A stretch of DNA of 64,000 nucleotides, taken from positions 106,248 through 170,247 of the forward strand of contig NZ_NQKY01000005.1 in NCBI RefSeq assembly GCF_002252675.1. Direction: 5' to 3'. The stretch is from Synechococcus sp. BO 8801 (GTDB lineage Bacteria > Cyanobacteriota > Cyanobacteriia > PCC-6307 > Cyanobiaceae). The notes beneath the pieces are model-generated. The model worked only from the letters and a program-made list of their open reading frames with translations, did no database searches and had not been told where the DNA came from. Positions 44,443 through 54,017 of this stretch are shown here, piece after piece (the stretch's first letter is position 1; every line of letters starts with the position of its first letter). The translations under genes and the position numbers were made by a program.

Positions 44443-45249
44443 TTATTCCCCCCGGTTCGCCGGTCCTGGCACCACGGCGAGCTCCTGCCAGTGGTCCAGC
44501 TGCAGGAAGGAGCCATCCAGCGCCACCGGCCTTCGCCAGCCCGCCCGATAGCCGAGCACCACCGGCACCCCGGCGGCCCGCGCCATGCGCAGGTCGCTGT
44601 TGGCGTCGCCCACCAGGGCGCAGCACTCTGCCGCCACACCCAGTTCCTCGCACAGGCCGTGGATGGCGGCGGGGTCGGGCTTGCGGGGCTGGTGCTCGGC
44701 GCTCCAGATGGCGTGCACGTAGGCGGCCAGATCGTGGGCGGCCAGGAAGGCCTCGATGCCTTCCACATGGTCGTTGCTGATCACGGCGCAACGCACTCCC
44801 GCCTGGCGCAGGGCCTCCAGCAGGGGCCGCAGGCCGGGGGTGGGGGCCGGCCGCTGTTCACTCCCCTGGCCGTGGAGGCCATCGGTGCTGGCGAACACCG
44901 CCTCGGCCATGGCCAGGGCTTCGGGCCAGCCGAAGCCCACCTGGGCCAGGGCGGTGCCGGTGGCCACCAGGTTCTGGTCGCGGCTGCCGACCGCCATCGT
45001 GCCGGCCGGGTGGATCCCTTCGGCGGAAAGGCCGTAGGCACGATGCAGAAGGGCGCCAAGGTCGCGGAGGCGCTCCGGGTCGCCCTCGGCCTGGCCGGCC
45101 AGGGCCAGACAGTGAAAGACCCTGGCCTGAGCCAGGGCCTCGAGCATCGGTTCGCTGTGGCTCATGGTGCCGTCCTTGTCGAACAGCACCACCTTCAGTG
45201 GCCCGTCCCCGCAGGGCAGCGGGGTGCCCCGCAGGGAAAGGTGAACCAT
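44443..45249 (-). CDS. HAD family hydrolase
   Basis: A 268-residue phosphatase-like protein with HAD motif I VVLFDKDGTMSHSE, motif II CAVISNDHVEG, and motif III/IV KPDP and VGDANSDLRMARAAGVPVVLG. The helical cap lies between motifs I and II. Similar to phosphoglycolate phosphatase-like enzymes; substrate unknown. ATG 45249 is preferred over a start 39 bases upstream. Confidence 0.88.
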   Translation of the reverse strand: MVHLSLRGTPLPCGDGPLKVVLFDKDGTMSHSEPMLEALAQARVFHCLALAGQAEGDPERLRDLGALLHRAYGLSAEGIHPAGTMAVGSRDQNLVATGTALAQVGFGWPEALAMAEAVFASTDGLHGQGSEQRPAPTPGLRPLLEALRQAGVRCAVISNDHVEGIEAFLAAHDLAAYVHAIWSAEHQPRKPDPAAIHGLCEELGVAAECCALVGDANSDLRMARAAGVPVVLGYRAGWRRPVALDGSFLQLDHWQELAVVPGPANRGE

Positions 45250-45271
45250 CGTCAGCGGATCCGAGCCGTGC

Positions 45272-46348
45272 TCATTCGAGGGAGACACCCATGGGCTCGC
45301 TGTCCTCGGCCTGCTCGAGCAGCATCTGCTTGTAGCGGGCGGCCATCTCCTCGGCCTTGTCGAACACCTTCTGGGGATCGCTGAGCATGTCGCCCGGTTC
45401 CGGCTCGAGGGCCTTGGTGGACAGGGAGATCCGGCCCCGCTCGGCGTCGAGATCGATGATCATCACCTTCATCTGATCGTTGACGTTGAGCACCGTGTGG
45501 GGAGTCTCGATGTGCTCGTGGCTGATCTCGGAGATGTGCAGCAGACCGCTGACGCCGCCGATGTCGATGAAGGCGCCGTAGGGCTTGATGCCCCGGACGG
45601 TACCCAGCACCACTTCGCCCACTTCCAGGCGATTCATCTTGCGCTCCACCAGGGCGCGGCGATGGCTGAGCACCAGCCGGTTGCGCTCTTCGTCCACCTC
45701 GAGGAACTTGAGGGGCAGGAAGTCGGCCACGAGTTCCTCCTTGGCCTTGCGGGTGCTGATGTGGCTGCCGGGGATGAAGCCCCGCAGACCCTCCACCCGC
45801 ACCAGGGCGCCGCCGCGGTTGGTGGCGAACACCTCGCTGTAGATCGTGGCGTCCTCCTTCTGCAGCTGGCGCACCCGTTCCCAGGCGCGCTGGTACTCGA
45901 TGCGACGGACCGACAGCGTCAGCTGGCCGTCCTCGTTCTCCTCGCTGAGGATGAAGAACTCGCGCACCTCGCCGGGTTCGAGCACGTCGGAGAGGTGCTC
46001 GACGCGGTTGATCGACACCTCCTGGAGGGGCATGAAGGCGGCGGTCTTGGCGCCGATGTCGATCATGGCGCCCTTGGATTCCAAGGCGAAGACGGTGCCG
46101 TTGACGACGTCGCCGGGCTTGAAGTTGTAGTCGTACTTGCTGAGCAGGGCCGCGAACTCGTCCAGCGTGAAGCCCACACCGTCGCCGTCCCGTGCGCTGA
46201 CCCGGCTGCTGGAGTCGTCGGCGCTGGGCACCTCTTCCGGGATCGCCAGATCGAGATCGGCTGTGGTCTCGATGTCGGCGGCCTCCTCGCTGCTGATCGG
46301 CGTGAGGGCCTCGAGGGTGTCGGCTTCGGAAGAAGGAGTGAGGGTCAT
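45272..46348 (-). CDS. rpsA: 30S ribosomal protein S1
   Basis: A 358-residue protein with an acidic N-terminal extension and three S1 RNA-binding domains: FKPGDVVNGTVFALESKGAMIDIG, a divergent central domain ending VDEERNRLVLSHRRAL, and GEVVLGTVRGIKPYGAFIDIGGVSGLLHISEIS. This three-domain layout is usual in cyanobacteria, compared with six in E. coli. It helps mRNA bind the ribosome. ATG 46348 is used. Confidence 0.95.
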   Translation of the reverse strand: MTLTPSSEADTLEALTPISSEEAADIETTADLDLAIPEEVPSADDSSSRVSARDGDGVGFTLDEFAALLSKYDYNFKPGDVVNGTVFALESKGAMIDIGAKTAAFMPLQEVSINRVEHLSDVLEPGEVREFFILSEENEDGQLTLSVRRIEYQRAWERVRQLQKEDATIYSEVFATNRGGALVRVEGLRGFIPGSHISTRKAKEELVADFLPLKFLEVDEERNRLVLSHRRALVERKMNRLEVGEVVLGTVRGIKPYGAFIDIGGVSGLLHISEISHEHIETPHTVLNVNDQMKVMIIDLDAERGRISLSTKALEPEPGDMLSDPQKVFDKAEEMAARYKQMLLEQAEDSEPMGVSLE

Positions 46349-46475
46349 GGAGCTGGGGCGGTCTGCCGGTGGCAGTGCGAAGGAACGGGATGGCTGCCCG
46401 CCTGCAGCGCACACCCGATCGATCACTCTATCAATGGACCGGCGCCCCGATCAGCTCGCGGGCCTGGGGCCGGGT

Positions 46476-46961
46476 TCAGCCCACCACCGCCAGCCGGCTC
46501 TTGGCCTTGCCGCGGCTGCCCAGCCCTTCGAGGGTGGCCACGAAATCGCTGACGCTCTGGAACTGGCGATACACGGAGGCGAAGCGCACGTAGGCCACCT
46601 CGCTCATCTCCCGCAGGCGCTGGAGCACCAGCTCGCCGATCTCGTTGCTGCTCACCTCGCGGCCGACCCGCTGCTGCAGGGCCAGTTCGATGTCGTCAAC
46701 GACGGCCTCGAGCCGGGCCGGTTCCAGGCCCGTCTTTTCGCAGGCCCTCAGCAGACCGTGCAGCAGTTTGCTGCGGTTGAAGGTTTCGCGGCTGCCGTTG
46801 CGCTTGACCACGGTGATCGGAACGGTCTCGACCCGTTCGTAGGTGGTGAAGCGGAAATCGCAGTTGAGGCACTCCCTTCGCCGCCGCACGCTGCGCCCGG
46901 AATCGGCGGCCCTTGATTCCAGAACGCGGCTATCGGTGTGTTGGCAGGAGGGACATTGCAT
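46476..46961 (-). CDS. nrdR: transcriptional repressor NrdR
   Basis: A 161-residue regulator of ribonucleotide reductase genes. The zinc ribbon [26 protein letters not shown] is at the N-terminus and an ATP-cone follows ([31 protein letters not shown]). NrdR binds NrdR boxes when loaded with dATP. ATG 46961 starts at the first conserved residue. Separate from psbT, whose terminator lies 86 bp upstream. Confidence 0.96.
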   Translation of the reverse strand: MQCPSCQHTDSRVLESRAADSGRSVRRRRECLNCDFRFTTYERVETVPITVVKRNGSRETFNRSKLLHGLLRACEKTGLEPARLEAVVDDIELALQQRVGREVSSNEIGELVLQRLREMSEVAYVRFASVYRQFQSVSDFVATLEGLGSRGKAKSRLAVVG

Positions 46962-47046
46962 CCCCGGGCACGCGTCCAAGTGTTCGGAGTGTAAACAGCT
47001 ACGCGCGCAAAGAGAAGGGGGGTCTCCCGGTTGGGGCCCTAAGCAT

Positions 47047-47073
47047 GAAAAAGCCCCCGGTTTCCCGGGGGCT
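47047..47073 (-). terminator. intrinsic terminator after psbB-psbT
   Basis: On the minus strand AGCCCCCGG/CCGGGGGCT with a GAAA tetraloop, followed by five T, 20 bp after the psbT stop. It ends the photosystem II transcript before nrdR. Confidence 0.9.
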
Positions 47074-47093
47074 GCATCAATCAGGAAGGCTGG

Positions 47094-47189
47094 TCACTTG
47101 CCGATTTTCGGGGGATCGCGGAAGGCGATCGCGAAAAACAGCGTGGAAATGGCCAGGGCCAGGATCAGGATGTAGGCGAAGCTCTCCAT
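47094..47189 (-). CDS. psbT: photosystem II protein T
   Basis: A 31-residue single-span peptide ([20 protein letters not shown] then [11 protein letters not shown]), clearly PsbT. It sits at the dimer interface of photosystem II. It follows psbB by 24 bp on the same strand, the usual cyanobacterial and chloroplast arrangement. Confidence 0.96.
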   Translation of the reverse strand: MESFAYILILALAISTLFFAIAFRDPPKIGK

Positions 47190-47213
47190 GGGAATCCTCG
47201 GGGGGACTGGCGG

Positions 47214-48773
47214 TCAGCTGAGGGTGGAACCGGCCGGGGGCACGTAGCCCTCGGGCAGGCGCCGGGTGGAACGGTCGCCCAGTTTGGCGAACAGACCGAA
47301 CTCCACCTGCTCACCGAGATCGGGGTCGATACCGGCGAAGACATCACGGTAGAGGGTGCGGGCACCGTGCCAGATGTGGCCGAAGAAGAAGAGCAGGGCG
47401 AAGCAGGCGTGGCCGAAGGTGAACCAGCCGCGGGGGGAACTGCGGAAGGTGCCGTCGGAGTGGTAGGTCTCACGGTCGAACTCGAAGGCCTCGCCGAGCT
47501 GGGCCTTGCGGGCCAGCCGCTTGACATCCGCCGGGTCGGTGAAGGTCTGACCGTTGAGGGCACCGCCGTAGACGGTGGCCGTCACACCCTGCTGCTCGAA
47601 GGAGTACTTCGCTTCGGCCCGACGGAACGGGATGTCGGCGCGGACGATGCCCTGCTCGTCCTGGAGCACCACCGGGAAGTTCTCGAAGAAGTTGGGCAGA
47701 CGACGAACCTCGAGGTCATGGCCTTCCTTGTCGGTGAAGGCGATGTGACCGATCCAGGAGGTGGGCAGGCCGTCACCGTTGATCATCGGGCCCACGCGGA
47801 ACAGACCACCCTTGGCGGGGCTGTTGCCGACGTAGTCGTAGAAGGCCAGCTTCTCGGGAATGGCCGCGAAGGCCTCCTGCTTGGTGGCGCCGTTGTCGAT
47901 GGCCGTCTGGACGCGGCGGTTGATCTCGGTCTTGAAGTAGCCCTGATCCCACTGGTAGCGGGTGGGGCCGAACAGCTCAACCGGGGTGGCTGCCGAGCCG
48001 TACCACATGGTTCCGGCCACGATGAAGGCCGCGAAGAACACCGCGGCGATGGCGCTGGCCAGCACCGTCTCGATGTTGCCCATGCGAAGGGCCTTGTAGA
48101 GGCGCTCCGGGGGTCGGGTGGTGATGTGGAAGATGCCGGCGATGATCCCGACGATGCCGGCGGCGATGTGGTGCGCCACGATCCCGCCCGGGTTGAAGGG
48201 GTTGAAGCCCTCGGGTCCCCAGGCGGGCTGCACCGGTTCGAGGTGGCCCGTCAGGCTGTAGGGATCGGAGATCCACATCCCCGGACCGAACACGCCGGTG
48301 AGGTGGAAGGCGCCGAAGCCGAAGCAGCCGAGACCCGCCAGGAGCAGGTGGATGCCGAAGATCTTGGGAAGGTCGAGAGCGGGCTCCCCTGAGCGGGGGT
48401 CCTGCCAGATCTCGAGATCCCAGTAGGTCCAGTGCCAGATGGCGGCCAGGAAGAGCAGGCCGCTGAAGATGATGTGGGCGGCGGCCACGCCCTCGAAGCT
48501 CCAGAAGCCGGGGTCGACGCCGGTTTCACCGGTGACGCTCCAGCCTCCCCAGCTGCCCGTCACGCCCAGGCGGGCCATGAAGGGCATGACGAACATGCCC
48601 TGGCGCCACATGGGGTTGAGGACCGGGTCGGAGGGGTCGAAGATCGCGAGCTCGTAGAGCGCCATGGAGCCGGCCCAGCCGGCTACCAGGGCGGTGTGCA
48701 TGAGGTGCACGGCCAGCAGTCGGCCCGGGTCGTTGATGACGACCGTGTGCACCCGGTACCAGGGCAATCCCAT
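47214..48773 (-). CDS. psbB: photosystem II chlorophyll-binding protein CP47
   Basis: A 519-residue core antenna with six transmembrane helices and a large lumenal loop between helices V and VI. The start [20 protein letters not shown] and the segments [30 protein letters not shown] and [25 protein letters not shown] carry the chlorophyll-ligating histidines. ATG 48773. Upstream, 192 bp separate it from the divergent ferredoxin gene. Confidence 0.98.
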   Translation of the reverse strand: MGLPWYRVHTVVINDPGRLLAVHLMHTALVAGWAGSMALYELAIFDPSDPVLNPMWRQGMFVMPFMARLGVTGSWGGWSVTGETGVDPGFWSFEGVAAAHIIFSGLLFLAAIWHWTYWDLEIWQDPRSGEPALDLPKIFGIHLLLAGLGCFGFGAFHLTGVFGPGMWISDPYSLTGHLEPVQPAWGPEGFNPFNPGGIVAHHIAAGIVGIIAGIFHITTRPPERLYKALRMGNIETVLASAIAAVFFAAFIVAGTMWYGSAATPVELFGPTRYQWDQGYFKTEINRRVQTAIDNGATKQEAFAAIPEKLAFYDYVGNSPAKGGLFRVGPMINGDGLPTSWIGHIAFTDKEGHDLEVRRLPNFFENFPVVLQDEQGIVRADIPFRRAEAKYSFEQQGVTATVYGGALNGQTFTDPADVKRLARKAQLGEAFEFDRETYHSDGTFRSSPRGWFTFGHACFALLFFFGHIWHGARTLYRDVFAGIDPDLGEQVEFGLFAKLGDRSTRRLPEGYVPPAGSTLS

Positions 48774-48965
48774 TGGGGGGTCAGGTCTGGGTTGACAGTT
48801 GCCGAAGCCGGTCGCCGGGGCGATGGCGGCTAAGGAGACGCTCGGTGGATACCGATCCGTGCTGGCGATGGTAAGGGTTGCGGGCAACGGCACGGGGCCC
48901 AGGTAACGGACCGCAACGGCGCACCTCACAATGGGAGCCGTCCAGTTCCCCCAGAGGCTTCCGCC

Positions 48966-49436
48966 ATGCCCGTGATCCGGTTCGTGCGTGAGCAGCGTGA
49001 CGTGGAGTGCTATCCGGGGGAGAACCTCCGCGAGGTCGCCCTGCGCGAAGGCATCGAGCTGTACGGCCTCAAGGGACGGCTGGGCAACTGCGGCGGCTGC
49101 GGCCAGTGCATCACCTGCTTCGTGGAGGTGGTGGAGGGCGGAGCGGCCAACGCCCTCACGGAGCAGACGGCGGTGGAGCAGCTCAAGCTGAGACGGCGTC
49201 CCCAGGGCTGGCGGCTGGCCTGTCAGGCCCTGGTGCAGAAATCGGTGATGGTGCTCACCAGGCCCCAGGTGGGACTCGCGGACCGGGAGGGCGACCTGGC
49301 CCGGGCCCGCACCCAGCCCCTGCCGGAGGGTCCCACCGCCTGGCCCCTCCCCCCCGAGGAGGAGGAGCCGGAGGGGGAGGCCGGCCCATCCGCAACGAGC
49401 GATGAAGGGGGCGTCCTTCCCGCCGATGGGCGGTGA
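48966..49436 (+). CDS. [2Fe-2S] ferredoxin with extended C-terminus
   Basis: A 156-residue protein. Residues 1-100 form a plant-type ferredoxin fold with cysteines at 42, 45, 48 and 51 ([11 protein letters not shown]) and a distal cysteine in LACQ; the cluster spacing differs a little from photosynthetic PetF. The C-terminal 50 residues are acidic and proline-rich and probably disordered. This form occurs next to psbB in related cyanobacteria; the electron partner is unknown. It is followed by psbM 27 bp downstream. Confidence 0.88.
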   Translation: MPVIRFVREQRDVECYPGENLREVALREGIELYGLKGRLGNCGGCGQCITCFVEVVEGGAANALTEQTAVEQLKLRRRPQGWRLACQALVQKSVMVLTRPQVGLADREGDLARARTQPLPEGPTAWPLPPEEEEPEGEAGPSATSDEGGVLPADGR

Positions 49437-49463
49437 TACCTTCTCAGAACCTCTCCAGCAGTC

Positions 49464-49571
49464 ATGGAAACCAACGACCTCGGCTTCGTTGCCAGCCTCC
49501 TGTTCGTTCTGGTTCCCGCCGTTTTTCTGATCATTCTCTACATCCAGACCAACAGCCGCCAGGGCGGCTGA
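49464..49571 (+). CDS. psbM: photosystem II protein M
   Basis: A 35-residue single-span peptide ([20 protein letters not shown] then [15 protein letters not shown]), clearly PsbM, located at the photosystem II dimer interface. It is on the plus strand behind the ferredoxin gene and converges on the universal stress protein gene. Confidence 0.97.
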   Translation: METNDLGFVASLLFVLVPAVFLIILYIQTNSRQGG

Positions 49572-49578
49572 GTCGGCC

Positions 49579-50430
49579 TCAGCGCGCCCGTCCCTCCGGT
49601 TCCCGCACCAGCAGGACCGGAGCCGGAGCGTGGACCCGGATGTAATCGCTGACCGAGCTGCCCAGCAGCTTGTCGAGATCCACCAGGGCCCGGGCCACGA
49701 GCGGCCTGCGGTCTTGGGAGGCAATCACCACCAGATCCGCCTTCGCCTCTTCGGCGGCGGCACACACACCGCGGGCGATGTCGCCCGTGAGATGCACGCC
49801 CTTCATCTCCACGCCGAAGCTGCGGGCCCTTTGGATCGCCTTCTGCAGCACGTCGTCGCCGGGGGTGCGTCCCCCCCGCGAAGGTGTGATGTCCTGGCGG
49901 GACACATGCACGCCGGTGAGGCTGCCGCCGGGGATGCCCTGGACCAGCTCGCAGGCCAGCCGCAGGGCATCGTCGCCGACCCCGGTGCCGTCGATGGCCA
50001 CCAGCACCCGGTTGATGGCCTTCACGTAGAGGTCGTCCCGGACCAGCAGCATGGGCCGGGTGGAGAGCTGGAAGACGTACTGGCTGGCGCTGTTGCCGAG
50101 GATCGACTGCAGCCGGCCCAGGCCCCGCGACCCCATCACGATCAGGTCGGCCTCCAGCTCATCGGCCACGTTCAGCACGGTCAGCTTGGCGTCGCCCTCC
50201 CGCACCAGGGTGTTGACCTCGCCGGGGCTGAGACCGAGACGTTCGATGGCCTCCTTGATCAGCACCTCGGCCTGCTGGCGGTGGCTCTCCAGATCCAGAC
50301 CCCCCTGCTCGGGAATCACGTGCAGCAGGTTGATCCGGGCCTGACGGCAGGGGGGGATGTCGCGCAGGATGCGGACCATCTCCTCCACATGACCCTTGCC
50401 GGAATCGGCGATCAGCAGGTTGCGGAACAC
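49579..50430 (-). CDS. tandem universal stress protein
   Basis: About 283 residues with two UspA domains. Each ends with a G-x-x-G-x-x-G/S-type loop: [22 protein letters not shown] in domain 1 and [30 protein letters not shown] in domain 2. Domain 1 keeps the ATP-binding glycines better than domain 2. Stress adaptation is inferred. GTG 50430 ([13 protein letters not shown]) is chosen; a TTG at 50439 is the alternative. Confidence 0.87.
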   Translation of the reverse strand: MFRNLLIADSGKGHVEEMVRILRDIPPCRQARINLLHVIPEQGGLDLESHRQQAEVLIKEAIERLGLSPGEVNTLVREGDAKLTVLNVADELEADLIVMGSRGLGRLQSILGNSASQYVFQLSTRPMLLVRDDLYVKAINRVLVAIDGTGVGDDALRLACELVQGIPGGSLTGVHVSRQDITPSRGGRTPGDDVLQKAIQRARSFGVEMKGVHLTGDIARGVCAAAEEAKADLVVIASQDRRPLVARALVDLDKLLGSSVSDYIRVHAPAPVLLVREPEGRAR

Positions 50431-50501
50431 GGACGTCAAAGAGGCTCTGGATCAGCCTATGGCTGATCCTCTGTCCGCAGTCCCCCGTGGTGAAGACCGT
50501 G

Positions 50502-50966
50502 ATGCAGCGCTCCGAAGCGGGTTGGTGGTGCCTGAACCGGCGGGTGCTGCCGCAGCACACCGACCACGCCGGCGTGATGTGGCACGGGGCCTATCTGGCC
50601 TGGCTGGAGGAGGCCCGCGTCGAGGCCCTGGCCCGGGCCGGCCTCCACTACAGCGACCTGTCGGCCCGTGGGCTGGAGCTGCCGGTGGTGGGCCTGCGCA
50701 TCGATTACCGCCAGGCCCTGCTCCACGGTGACGCGGTCGCGATCCACAGCCGGGTGCTGCCGCGGGAGGGCGTGAAGCTTCCCTGGCAGAGCCGCTTCCT
50801 GCGCCCGGATGGGGCGCTGGCGGCCGAGGCCTGCGTCGACCTCGTTCTGGTGGATCTCTCCGGGGGTGCGGCGCGGCGCCGGCTGCAGCGGCGGCTGCCG
50901 CAGGACCTGGAGCAGGCCCTGGCCATCCTGCGGGAGGGACCACCCGACACCGGGATCCAGCCATAG
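50502..50966 (+). CDS. acyl-CoA thioesterase (hotdog fold)
   Basis: A 154-residue 4HBT-family protein with the catalytic-type motif LPQHTDHAGVMWHGAYLAWLEEARVE, where the aspartate and the E of the helix are conserved. The cyanobacterial members include DHNA-CoA thioesterase of phylloquinone synthesis, so that role is possible but not shown. ATG 50502; GTG codons at 50487 and 50490 would extend it. Its stop codon overlaps the LexA-box-like palindrome before dprA. Confidence 0.82.
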   Translation: MQRSEAGWWCLNRRVLPQHTDHAGVMWHGAYLAWLEEARVEALARAGLHYSDLSARGLELPVVGLRIDYRQALLHGDAVAIHSRVLPREGVKLPWQSRFLRPDGALAAEACVDLVLVDLSGGAARRRLQRRLPQDLEQALAILREGPPDTGIQP

Positions 50967-50978
50967 TACGTTTGTACT
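50965..50978 (+). promoter_or_regulatory. LexA box (SOS operator) upstream of dprA
   Basis: AGTACGTTTGTACT fits the cyanobacterial LexA consensus RGTAC-N3-D-GTWC-B at every position. It sits 24 bp before the dprA start and overlaps the stop of the thioesterase gene. It is expected to be bound by LexA and released on DNA damage. Confidence 0.65.
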
Positions 50979-51002
50979 GCTGATCGGACGCCGGCGCGGG
51001 CC

Positions 51003-52169
51003 ATGGGAGATCTGGTGCAGGGGGCGTTCCCCCGCAGGCTGTCTGCGGTCTGGGACCGGCAGCAGCGGCTGTGGTGGCTGCTCTGGAGCCGCTGCCCCGG
51101 CCTCGGTTGGCAGCGGCTGCGGGCCCTTGAGGCCAGCTGTGGTGGGCTGGCCGCCGCCTGGGGGGCTTCCGCTGCCGAGCTGGCGGCGGTGCCGGGTCTC
51201 GGTGAGGGGCTGGTGGCGGGGGTGGAGCGCTTCCGCCGCCGCTGGGGGCCCCGGCCCCTGGAGGCCTTTGCGCCCCGGTGCCGCTTCGGCCGCGGCGTGC
51301 TCGTCCCCGGCGATCGGGGCTGGCCAGCGGGCCTGGGGGAGCTGCAGCGGCCGCCCCTGCAGCTGTGCTGGCAGGGACGGGGCAGCCTCTGGCCCCACCT
51401 GGGCCAACGCCGTTCGGTGGCGGTGGTGGGCACCCGCCGCCCGTCCCTTCACGGTCTCTCGATGGCCCAGGCCATCGGTGCTGCCCTGGCCGAGGCGGGC
51501 TGGCCCGTTGTGAGCGGGCTGGCGGAGGGCATCGATGGGGCCGCCCACCAGGGGTGTCTGGCGGCCGGAGGGGCCCCGGTGGGGGTGCTGGGCACACCGC
51601 TGGGTCGCGCCTATCCCCTCCATCACGCACTGCTGCAGAGCCAGGTGGCCCGCCAGGGTCTGCTGGTGAGCGAGCTGGCCGAGGGCGCCGCCGTGCGTCC
51701 CGGCAGCTTCGCCGCCCGTAACCGCCTGCTGGTGGCCATGGCGGCGGCGGTGGTGGTGGTGGAGTGCCCGGTTGTCAGCGGGGCGCTCCACTCGGCCGAG
51801 CTGGCCTGGCAGCTGGAGCTGCCCCTGTGGGTGGTGCCCGCCGATGCCGGCCGGGCCTCGGCCATGGGCAGCAACCGGCTGCTGGCCAGGGGGGCCACAC
51901 CCCTGCTCCTCCCCGCCGACCTGATCGGCCAGCTGGGTCCCGGCCCCCTGGCCCGCCGCGGGCCCCGGTCGGCACCGCCAGGGGAGCCGGCGGATGCCGA
52001 GGTGATGGCGGCCGAGGGCCTGCTGGCGGCGGTGGGCGGAGGTGCCAGCCTCGAGCAGCTGAGCCTGGCGCTCGATCGCCCCATGGCCGAGCTGATGCCC
52101 CGGCTGCTGGAGCTGGAGCTGGCCGGGCGGCTGCGGGCCGAAGCGGGCCTCTGCTGGCGTCCCTGCTGA
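51003..52169 (+). CDS. dprA: DNA-processing protein DprA
   Basis: A 388-residue protein with an N-terminal helix-hairpin region (residues 25-75), the Rossmann-like DprA core (VAVVGTRRPS, VVSGLAEGIDGAAHQG, RPGSFAARNRLLVAMA, PLWVVPADAG) and a C-terminal winged-helix domain (SLEQLSLALDRPMAELMPRLLELEL). DprA loads RecA on incoming single-stranded DNA in transformation. A LexA box lies just upstream, so it may respond to DNA damage. ATG 51003. Confidence 0.93.
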   Translation: MGDLVQGAFPRRLSAVWDRQQRLWWLLWSRCPGLGWQRLRALEASCGGLAAAWGASAAELAAVPGLGEGLVAGVERFRRRWGPRPLEAFAPRCRFGRGVLVPGDRGWPAGLGELQRPPLQLCWQGRGSLWPHLGQRRSVAVVGTRRPSLHGLSMAQAIGAALAEAGWPVVSGLAEGIDGAAHQGCLAAGGAPVGVLGTPLGRAYPLHHALLQSQVARQGLLVSELAEGAAVRPGSFAARNRLLVAMAAAVVVVECPVVSGALHSAELAWQLELPLWVVPADAGRASAMGSNRLLARGATPLLLPADLIGQLGPGPLARRGPRSAPPGEPADAEVMAAEGLLAAVGGGASLEQLSLALDRPMAELMPRLLELELAGRLRAEAGLCWRPC

Positions 52170-52197
52170 GGCCGTCGCCCCTGATTAGGCTCCCCCC

Positions 52198-53133
52198 ATG
52201 CGTTCCCAGGCCGACCCCGCCCCGCTCTCCGCACCACCGTCGCCCGGGTCCGAGGCCCTGACGGTCACGGGGGCGGAACTGCTGGAGTGGCGCCGCCGCC
52301 TGCTGGCCCGGGGCGGCGCCGCTGCCGACCTCGACTGGCTGCTGGATCTGGGCGGCGGGCTGCGCTGGAGCCAGCTGCAGTCGCTCTGGTGTCACCCGCA
52401 GGCCCCCGTCCGGCTCGATCGCCCGCTGCAGGCGCTCGAAGCCCTCTGGCGCCGCCACCGCCACACCCACGAGCCCCTGCAGTACCTGGTGGGCCGTTGC
52501 CCCTGGCGCGACCTGGAGCTGCCGGTGGCCCCCGGGGTGCTGATACCCCGGCAGGAAACGGAGCTGTTGGTGGACCTGGCCCTGGAGCTGCGGCGGCCGG
52601 GCCGCCCCATCGCCTGCTGGGCCGACCTGGGCACCGGATCCGGCTGTCTGGCCATCGCCCTGGCCCGCAGCCTGCCCACCAGCCGGGGCTTCGCCGTCGA
52701 GGCCAGCGCCGAGGCCCTGGCCCAGGCCGGCGCCAACTTCGCCCGCTGGGACCTGCAGCGCCAGGTCACCCTGCTGGCGGGCGACTGGTGGCAGCCGGTG
52801 GAGCCCTGGTGGGGCGAGCTGGATCTGGTGGTGAGCAACCCCCCCTACATCCCCAGCGCCACCCTGGCCGGCCTGGAGCCGGTGGTGCGCGATCACGAAC
52901 CCCGGCAGGCCCTCGATGGTGGTCCCGACGGGCTGACGGCCCTCCGCTCGATCGTGGCCGGGGCCCTGCAGGCGCTGGCCCCTGGCGGCCTGCTGCTGCT
53001 GGAGCACCACCACGACCAGAGCGAGGCGGTCGGCGAGCTGCTGCGCGCCGCCGGTCTGGAGCGCCCCGGGGTCCACGCCGACCTGGAGGGCCAGGCCCGC
53101 TTCGCCAGTGCCTGGAGGCCCGGCGCCCGATGA
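52198..53133 (+). CDS. prmC: peptide chain release factor N5-glutamine methyltransferase
   Basis: A 311-residue methyltransferase with the helical N-terminal domain, SAM motif I WADLGTGSGCLAIAL and the catalytic NPPYIPS motif for glutamine methylation. PrmC methylates the GGQ glutamine of release factors RF1 and RF2. ATG 52198 is followed by a 20-residue variable leader. The stop overlaps the next gene by four bases. Confidence 0.93.
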   Translation: MRSQADPAPLSAPPSPGSEALTVTGAELLEWRRRLLARGGAAADLDWLLDLGGGLRWSQLQSLWCHPQAPVRLDRPLQALEALWRRHRHTHEPLQYLVGRCPWRDLELPVAPGVLIPRQETELLVDLALELRRPGRPIACWADLGTGSGCLAIALARSLPTSRGFAVEASAEALAQAGANFARWDLQRQVTLLAGDWWQPVEPWWGELDLVVSNPPYIPSATLAGLEPVVRDHEPRQALDGGPDGLTALRSIVAGALQALAPGGLLLLEHHHDQSEAVGELLRAAGLERPGVHADLEGQARFASAWRPGAR

Positions 53134-53723
53134 ACGGTCCCGCCGATCTGGCCAGGTGCCTGGCGGCCGGGGAGGCCGTCCTGTTCCCCACCGACACCCT
53201 GCCGGCCCTGGCCTGCCGGCCCGCGGCGGCCGCCCTGCTCTGGCGCCTCAAGCAACGGCCCGCCGACAAGCCCCTGATCCTGATGGGGGCCGACCTGCCC
53301 CAGCTGATCGCGGTCCTCGGGGTGCCCTGGCAGGAGGCCTGGCTGGAGCAGGCCCGGTGCAGCTGGCCCGGGGCCGTCACCCTGGTGCTGCCGGTCACCG
53401 GAGCCCTCACCGACCATCTCCACCCCGGTGGCACCAGCCTCGGCCTGCGCGTGCCGGCCTGCGAGCGGGCCCGGGAGCTGCTGCGCCTCAGCGGTCCGCT
53501 GGCCACCACCAGCGCCAACCGTTCCGGCCAGCCTGCGGCCACCACGGCGGCGGAAGCGGCGAGCGAGTTTCCGGGGCTGGCCCTGCTGGAGCCCCTGCCC
53601 TGGCCCCCGGGGTCGGGGCAGGCCAGCACCGTCCTGGCCTGGCGGGGGGAGGAGCGCAGCGACGAGCCATGGGCGGTGCTCCGCTCCGGGGCCACGCCGG
53701 CGCCGGGCGCTGGAGGCGCCTGA
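53130..53723 (+). CDS. tsaC: L-threonylcarbamoyladenylate synthase family (TsaC/Sua5)
   Basis: A 197-residue YrdC-fold protein with FPTDTLPALACRP, LKQRPADKPLILM (the KPxxLM substrate site) and PLATTSANRSGQPA. TsaC makes threonylcarbamoyl-AMP for the t6A modification of tRNAs reading ANN codons. ATGA overlap with prmC and TGATG overlap with the next gene mark a tightly coupled run. Confidence 0.9.
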   Translation: MNGPADLARCLAAGEAVLFPTDTLPALACRPAAAALLWRLKQRPADKPLILMGADLPQLIAVLGVPWQEAWLEQARCSWPGAVTLVLPVTGALTDHLHPGGTSLGLRVPACERARELLRLSGPLATTSANRSGQPAATTAAEAASEFPGLALLEPLPWPPGSGQASTVLAWRGEERSDEPWAVLRSGATPAPGAGGA

Positions 53724-53875
53724 TGCTGCCGCTCCTGCTGGTGGTGCTGCTGGGGGTGTCCCTCAGCCACTGGACGCTGGTGCCCCTGGTGCACCTGGCC
53801 ACCCCCATCTTCGATCTGGGCTGGCTCGGCTGGCTGCTGCTGGCCCTCGGCCTCTGGCTGTTCGCCGGCGCCTGA
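53723..53875 (+). CDS. 50-residue two-helix membrane protein
   Basis: Start ATG overlaps the preceding stop (TGATG). Two hydrophobic helices (about residues 2-16 and 33-49) flank a short loop. No family recognised. Its coupling to the TsaC-like gene supports translation; function unknown. Confidence 0.6.
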   Translation: MLPLLLVVLLGVSLSHWTLVPLVHLATPIFDLGWLGWLLLALGLWLFAGA

Positions 53876-54017
53876 TGGCCCCCCGCTGACGTGACGCCCA
53901 CCCAGCGGCCGCCCGGGGCCGGCCGGCACCTAGCCTCCCCAGCGATTCCCCCGGCATCGCCCTTGCCCGCGGCCGGTCCCGTTGTCCAGCGCCGATGGAG
54001 GCGTGCCCGACGCCCCC

